Program-made: the position numbers and the translations under genes
Shown: positions 60,123-64,000 of the stretch, one piece after another
How positions within the stretch are numbered: position 1 is the first letter of the stretch
Layout: every line of letters starts with the position of its first letter
Assembly (NCBI RefSeq): GCF_009649735.1
Contig: NZ_WJNH01000001.1
Location: 248,001 to 312,000, forward strand
DNA from: Salinibacillus xinjiangensis
GTDB lineage: Bacteria; Bacillota; Bacilli; Bacillales; Alkalibacillaceae
Direction of reading: 5' to 3'
DNA length: 64,000 bases
Notes under the pieces: model-generated
Told to the model about the DNA's origin: nothing
Database searches by the model: none
The model's input: only the letters and a program-made list of their open reading frames with translations

Positions 60123-60171
60123 AACATAGAAAGCACCCTCTTATTACTAATAAGAGGGTGCTTTCTATGTT
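60123..60171. terminator. Perfect 49-bp palindrome between convergent genes
   Basis: Two perfect 24-bp arms around a single C (60147); each arm contains AAAGCACCCTCTTATTA or its complement. It sits between the plus-strand GntR gene and the minus-strand LacI gene, so a bidirectional terminator is likely, although the T tract is interrupted (GCTTTCTATGTT). Confidence 0.75.
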
Positions 60172-60223
60172 AGCATTACTCAAAAAAATGCTCTGTGATA
60201 GAAACCGTATACTTTGCGAACTC

Positions 60224-61222
60224 CTAACAACCACAAGATTTCCTTGTAATCAGTGTTGGTGGTAGTTCAATATTCTTTTCATAGTTAGGGTTATTGATTT
60301 TGTTCAGTAAAACATCAAATGCTGTTTTTCCTATTGTCTCAGGCGGTAAGACGATATTTGTTACAGGTGGTTCAATAATTGGAGCTGAAGCAAAATCCCC
60401 AAAACCAATGATGGCTATATCCTCAGGAATTTTAATATTCAATTCTCTTAACATAGAGATAGAACCAATCGTCATGAGATCATTTTGTATAAAAAGCGCC
60501 GTTATATCCGACTCCCTCTTTATTAAGGACTGAATGGCGTTTATCCCACCATTTACTGTCGCATACCCCGCTTCTAAATAACTTTCATTAAACGGAATAT
60601 TTGCTTCTTTCAACGCATCTTTATAACCTCGAATTCGGTCATCTGTAGTGGTAACATGTCGTACTGCATAAATAAAACCAATTTTTTGGTGACCATGTTG
60701 TAGCAAGTGTTTTGTTGCATCATAACCAGTTTGATAATTGTCCCCTGTTACACGTGGAATGCTCTTCATATTGTAGTCCTGACGATTAACTAGCACCATT
60801 GGAAAACCATTATGGACAAAACGCTCAAGATAACCAATGTCTGTTGAAGTCGGGGATAGAATAATACCATCTACCATTTTAGAATATAGAAGGTTTATTG
60901 TTTCTTCTTCATATTTCTTATCCTCATTAGTATTAACCAAAAATAGATTATAACCTGCATCACGCGCTCTAGCTTCTACCCCATTAATCATTTCCGTTAC
61001 AAAGGAATCAGGAAAACTTGAAACGACTAAACCCGCTGTTTTTGTTTTCATTTGCCGTAAATTTTTAGCAGTAGAATTAGGAATATAATTATATTTCTCT
61101 ATGATTTGCATAATACTATTATATTTTTCTTCACTAATTTTTTTGGTTCCATTAATCACATGTGAAACAGTTGCAACTGAAACCTTTGCTTCTGTAGCTA
61201 TATCTTTCATCGTTACCTTCAT
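60224..61222 (-). CDS. LacI-family repressor of the transketolase locus
   Basis: A 332-residue repressor. HTH MKDIATEAKVSVATVSHVING (4-24) and hinge NYIPNSTAKNLRQMKTKTAGLV, then the sugar-binding core (FVTEMINGVEARARDAGYNLFLVNTNEDKKYEEE, residues about 73-106; NGINAIQSLI; GFGDFASAPIIEPPVTNI). It is divergent from the split transketolase genes; GGTTAA/TTAACC inverted repeat at 61401-61416 in that promoter is a fitting operator. The protein ends in SCGC, a cysteine pair of unknown meaning. Confidence 0.88.
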   Translation of the reverse strand: MKVTMKDIATEAKVSVATVSHVINGTKKISEEKYNSIMQIIEKYNYIPNSTAKNLRQMKTKTAGLVVSSFPDSFVTEMINGVEARARDAGYNLFLVNTNEDKKYEEETINLLYSKMVDGIILSPTSTDIGYLERFVHNGFPMVLVNRQDYNMKSIPRVTGDNYQTGYDATKHLLQHGHQKIGFIYAVRHVTTTDDRIRGYKDALKEANIPFNESYLEAGYATVNGGINAIQSLIKRESDITALFIQNDLMTIGSISMLRELNIKIPEDIAIIGFGDFASAPIIEPPVTNIVLPPETIGKTAFDVLLNKINNPNYEKNIELPPTLITRKSCGC

Positions 61223-61358
61223 ATTTACACCTCATTAAGTTAATCCTTTAACCAAAATGTGTATTTGTCATATATTTTAAACTATTTCTATAAAGTAAAC
61301 AATTCCTTTTAAAAGAAGGATTGTTACAACGAACAGTTTTTAAATTTCTGAAAATTTA

Positions 61359-61416
61359 TTGACAAAAAAACGCTTACATAATACTATATACTCATACATC
61401 GGTTAAACGATTAACC
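61359..61416 (+). promoter_or_regulatory. Transketolase promoter, cre site and LacI-type operator
   Basis: TTGACA (61359-61364), 17-bp spacer, TACTAT (61382-61387). The spacer contains AAAAACGCTTACAT, on the minus strand ATGTAAGCGTTTTT, a cre-like sequence. The operator GGTTAAACGATTAACC (61401-61416) lies just past the predicted start point. Confidence 0.75.
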
Positions 61417-61434
61417 TAAAGGAGGCATATAATA

Positions 61435-62283
61435 TTGAGCACTCAAACTTTAGAAAAATCAGAAGCTGTAAATCTTATAAGGGAAAAGGCCAAGATGTCT
61501 CGACTGGAGACGATCCGGCTTATATCTTATGCAAAAAGTGGACATTACGGATCCTCTTTTTCATGCTCAGAAATATTCGCAACACTTTATTATTATCAAT
61601 TAAATTATGATTCTAAAAACCCTAAATGGGCTGAACGAGATCGATTTGTCATGGGTAAAGGTCACTCAGCAGTGGGTGTATATCCAATCCTAGCTGATGT
61701 TGGCTTTTTCCCAAAAGAGGAATTAGACACCTATACTAGCTTAGGAAGTCCTTTTGGAGACCATCCCGACATGAATAAAATCAAAGGGATAGATTTTAGT
61801 TCAGGGTCAATCGGGCATGGCCTTTCTGTAGGAGTCGGAATGTCACTAGGTGCTCGTGTTGATGGATTAAAATATCGAACCTATATCCTAATGGGTGATG
61901 GTGAATTACAAGAAGGCCAGGTTTGGGAAGCTGCCATGAGTGCAGGTAATTTTAAGCTTGGAAACCTAGTCGCTATTGTCGATAACAATAAGGTAACCGT
62001 GGATGGTGTAACAAAAGAATTAATGAATGTTAATCCAATCAAGGAAAAGTGGGAAAGCTTCGGTTGGAATGTAGTCGAAGTTGATGGCCATGATGTAGAG
62101 GCCCTGATTGATACCTTCGACAACCTTCCTAACGTCGATTCTAAAACACCGACTGTTATAATTTGTGACACAGTAGCTGGCAAAGGGGTTTCTTTTATGG
62201 AGCACGGTTTTGAATGGCATGTGGCTAACCTCGGTGAAGATGATATAAAAAGAGCAATTGCTGAAATTGAAGGAGGTAAATAA
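61435..62283 (+). CDS. Transketolase, N-terminal (thiamine-pyrophosphate) subunit
   Basis: A 282-residue subunit corresponding to the first domain of transketolase. GHYGSSFSCSEIFATLYY (about 38-55), GKGHSAVGVYP, SGSIGHGLSVGVGMSLGARV (about 122-141) and the thiamine motif MGDGELQEGQVWEAAMSAGNFKLGNLVAIVDNN (about 153-185) are diagnostic. The start is a TTG behind GGAGG. Its C-terminal partner is encoded 1 bp downstream. In such split enzymes the two chains form an alpha2beta2 complex that moves two-carbon units between sugar phosphates. Confidence 0.92.
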   Translation: MSTQTLEKSEAVNLIREKAKMSRLETIRLISYAKSGHYGSSFSCSEIFATLYYYQLNYDSKNPKWAERDRFVMGKGHSAVGVYPILADVGFFPKEELDTYTSLGSPFGDHPDMNKIKGIDFSSGSIGHGLSVGVGMSLGARVDGLKYRTYILMGDGELQEGQVWEAAMSAGNFKLGNLVAIVDNNKVTVDGVTKELMNVNPIKEKWESFGWNVVEVDGHDVEALIDTFDNLPNVDSKTPTVIICDTVAGKGVSFMEHGFEWHVANLGEDDIKRAIAEIEGGK

Positions 62284-62284
62284 A

Positions 62285-63280
62285 GTGACAACACAAACCT
62301 TTCATAAAGATACATGGGAGCTATTTAAAAGTCTAGAATTATCGAAACAACTAACAACTGGTGAAACACTAGCAAAACTAGGTCATGAACATCCTGAGAT
62401 TGTTGCTCTTTGCGCAGACTTAGGGTATCCAACTAGATTAGCAGACTTTGGAGAAAAGTTCCCAGATCGCTTCTTCGACTTCGGTCTAGCTGAAAAAAAC
62501 ATGGTAACAGCCGCAGCTGGTTTGGCTAGTACCGGTAAAAAAGCATATGTTTCTACGTACGCTTCCTTTTTAGGTGTGTTATGTGCTGAGCAAATTCGTA
62601 CTGCTGTAGCTTATCCAAACCTTAATGTACGTTTGATTGGAACACATACTGGTATTGCCATGGGCTTTTATGGAACTTCTCACCATGCAACAGAAGATAT
62701 TGCGATTACACGCTCCATGGCGAATATGACAGTTATATCGCCTGCAGACGGAGTGGCTTTATCAGAAATGATTGAAGAATCAGTTAAGACATATGAAGGC
62801 CCGATATATTTTCGTGTTAGTCGTGGACGTGAAACACCTATTTATGAAAATAACTCCTCCAATATTCAGAACAAGATTGGAAAAGCAAACGTGGTAAGAG
62901 AAGGATCTGACATAACCATTATCGCTTGTGGAATTGAAGTAAAACAAGCACTCGAAGCAGCTGAATTATTAGAGAGAGAAAATATTTCTACTAGAGTCAT
63001 AGATATGCACACCATTAAGCCTATCGATCAAGAAATTATTTTTAATTCTGCCAAGAATACTGGGGCCATATTAACTGTTGAAGAGCACAACGTTCAAGGC
63101 GGACTTGGAAGTGCTGTTGCAGAGGTTTTAATGGAATCCGGAAACTTCTGTAAATTTAAAAGGCATGGGATATACGATGAATATTCTATTATAGGGAAGC
63201 CCTATTATTTATACCACCATTATAAATTAGATGGAGAAGGAATTGCAGATGAAGCAAAAACTCTTTTAAATCAGTCATAA
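62285..63280 (+). CDS. Transketolase, C-terminal subunit
   Basis: A 331-residue subunit with the pyrimidine-binding and C-terminal domains. DFGLAEKNMVTAAAGLASTGKKAYVSTYASF (about 73-103, containing the catalytic Glu) and GTSHHATEDIAITRSMANMTVISPADGVAL (about 133-162) are typical; EEHNVQGGLGSAVAEVL lies near the end. The frame can be read from an upstream ATG inside the previous gene, but GGAGG is placed for this GTG (VTTQTFHK), the natural start just after the first subunit's stop. It pairs with that subunit and precedes a zinc dehydrogenase gene. Confidence 0.9.
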   Translation: MTTQTFHKDTWELFKSLELSKQLTTGETLAKLGHEHPEIVALCADLGYPTRLADFGEKFPDRFFDFGLAEKNMVTAAAGLASTGKKAYVSTYASFLGVLCAEQIRTAVAYPNLNVRLIGTHTGIAMGFYGTSHHATEDIAITRSMANMTVISPADGVALSEMIEESVKTYEGPIYFRVSRGRETPIYENNSSNIQNKIGKANVVREGSDITIIACGIEVKQALEAAELLERENISTRVIDMHTIKPIDQEIIFNSAKNTGAILTVEEHNVQGGLGSAVAEVLMESGNFCKFKRHGIYDEYSIIGKPYYLYHHYKLDGEGIADEAKTLLNQS

Positions 63281-63292
63281 GGATGTGTCTTA

Positions 63293-64000
63293 ATGAAAGC
63301 AGCACTGTTTGATCAAATAAACAGTATGAAGATTATTAATAAAGAAAATCCAGAAATAAATGATAATGACGTGTTAATTAAAATTATAACAACTGGAATA
63401 TGTGGTTCCGAAATACATGCCTATAATGGGGCTCATCCATTCCGCAAGCCCCCTTCTATTTTGGGGCATGAACTGGTTGGAAAGATTGAAGAAGTTGGTG
63501 AAAACGTTCAAGGATTTCACCCTGGAGATTATGTAACAGTAGAACCTCATTATGGATGTAAGCAATGTGTCCATTGCCAGAACGGTGACTACCATTTATG
63601 CGACAATAAAACTGTTTTAGGTACAGAAAAATGGGAAGGAGCATTTGCAGAATACTTAACTGCACCTGCTTCAACTGTCTATAAAATTCCTGGGGATATT
63701 CCCTATCACGTTGGAGTTTTAACCGAACCCTTGGCTGTAGGGGTTCATGCTGTTAAGCTAGGTCAAATTAAAAAGGGCGATAAGATTGCCGTCCTAGGTG
63801 CTGGGCCCATTGGTTTATTAGTGGCTGTTGCAGCAAAACATGCAGGTGCAGAAGTCATTTGCATTACAGATGCAATAGATCATAATTTAGAAACTAGTAA
63901 ACAACTAGGAGCCACAGACACTCTAAACGTAAAAGAAGTATCTATTGTTGACTACATCGATGAAACCTATGGTAAAGTTGATCAAGTATATGTAACAGTG
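63293..64000 (+). CDS. Zinc-dependent alcohol/polyol dehydrogenase (truncated by window end)
   Basis: An open frame of 236 codons that runs off the right edge. It begins MKAALFDQINSMKIINKENP and contains TTGICGSEIHAYNG (catalytic zinc Cys about 38), HELVGKIEEVGENVQGFHPGDYV, the structural zinc cluster CKQCVHCQNGDYHLC (about 90-104) and VLGAGPIGLLVAVAAKHAGA (about 164-183). This is the medium-chain sorbitol/threonine dehydrogenase family. It lies 12 bp after the second transketolase subunit, so it is part of the LacI-controlled operon. GGATG upstream is a modest ribosome site. The cut is due to the window, not to a mutation. Confidence 0.88.
   Translation, partial: MKAALFDQINSMKIINKENPEINDNDVLIKIITTGICGSEIHAYNGAHPFRKPPSILGHELVGKIEEVGENVQGFHPGDYVTVEPHYGCKQCVHCQNGDYHLCDNKTVLGTEKWEGAFAEYLTAPASTVYKIPGDIPYHVGVLTEPLAVGVHAVKLGQIKKGDKIAVLGAGPIGLLVAVAAKHAGAEVICITDAIDHNLETSKQLGATDTLNVKEVSIVDYIDETYGKVDQVYVTV

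Overview
The window looks like a chromosomal segment of a low-GC, endospore-former-type Bacillaceae bacterium. The evidence is strong AGGAGG ribosome sites, frequent TTG/GTG starts, short-spaced minus-strand operons, sigma-A promoters, CcpA-type cre sites, and many gene sets resembling Bacillus loci (yjmCD-uxuAB, argCJB, murQ/amiE-like). No rRNA, tRNA, CRISPR array, prophage or transposase was found. Almost everything is carbohydrate, sugar-acid or organic-acid catabolism.

Layout. 0.2-0.7 kb: a MITE-like inverted repeat element. 0.7-4.2 kb: a small kinase, a DMT exporter and a secreted serine hydrolase of the AmiE type. 4.5-10.8 kb: a cell-wall amino-sugar recycling locus (MurR-like regulator, sugar ABC importer without ATPase, MurQ etherase, BadF-type kinase) driven by a near-perfect sigma-A promoter. 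11-12.8 kb: two very small genes and an SGNH-like protein. 13.4-22.9 kb: one long minus-strand operon coding for a PRD activator, an ascorbate-type PTS (EIIA, EIIB, EIIC), a phosphotriesterase-like hydrolase, a creatininase-like amidohydrolase, a PF07071-type aldolase, a UPF0309 SIS protein, NagA and NagB. I read this as an undescribed catabolic pathway for an amino-sugar-like compound. 23.4-26.7 kb: argC-argJ-argB. 26.9-33.1 kb: M14 carboxypeptidase, DUF6241-like protein, dicarboxylate symporter, PanD, Nudix hydrolase, ProC. 33.1-43.9 kb: a hexuronate/ketodeoxygluconate operon (LacI regulator, KdgK, HxlA/HxlB pair, YjmC-like dehydrogenase, TRAP transporter, YjmD-like dehydrogenase, UxuA, UxuB, Eda), bracketed by a 43-bp direct repeat. 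44.4-48.8 kb: IadA, a zinc-ribbon protein, an acyl-CoA synthetase and an AtoE-type carrier. 49.2-55.0 kb, plus strand: GntR regulator, tartrate/malate-type dehydrogenase, 2-hydroxycarboxylate carrier, glycerate kinase, enolase-superfamily dehydratase. 55.5-60.1 kb: GntP permease, four-carbon-acid sugar kinase, GarR/LtnD-type dehydrogenase and a divergent GntR regulator. 60.2-64 kb: LacI regulator, split transketolase and a zinc alcohol dehydrogenase cut by the window edge.

Most unusual signal. Four intergenic gaps hold six copies of a non-coding module made of eight heptamers (consensus GCTRAAG) set 21 nt apart, with one invariant 19-nt step between heptamers 3 and 4. The bases between heptamers are not conserved. 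A fifth gap holds a different array (about 14 units, consensus AATCAMGTCA) with a similar 21-nt period. I know of no described element with this geometry. All coordinates for these were counted by hand from the sequence; genome-wide copy number and function are unknown.
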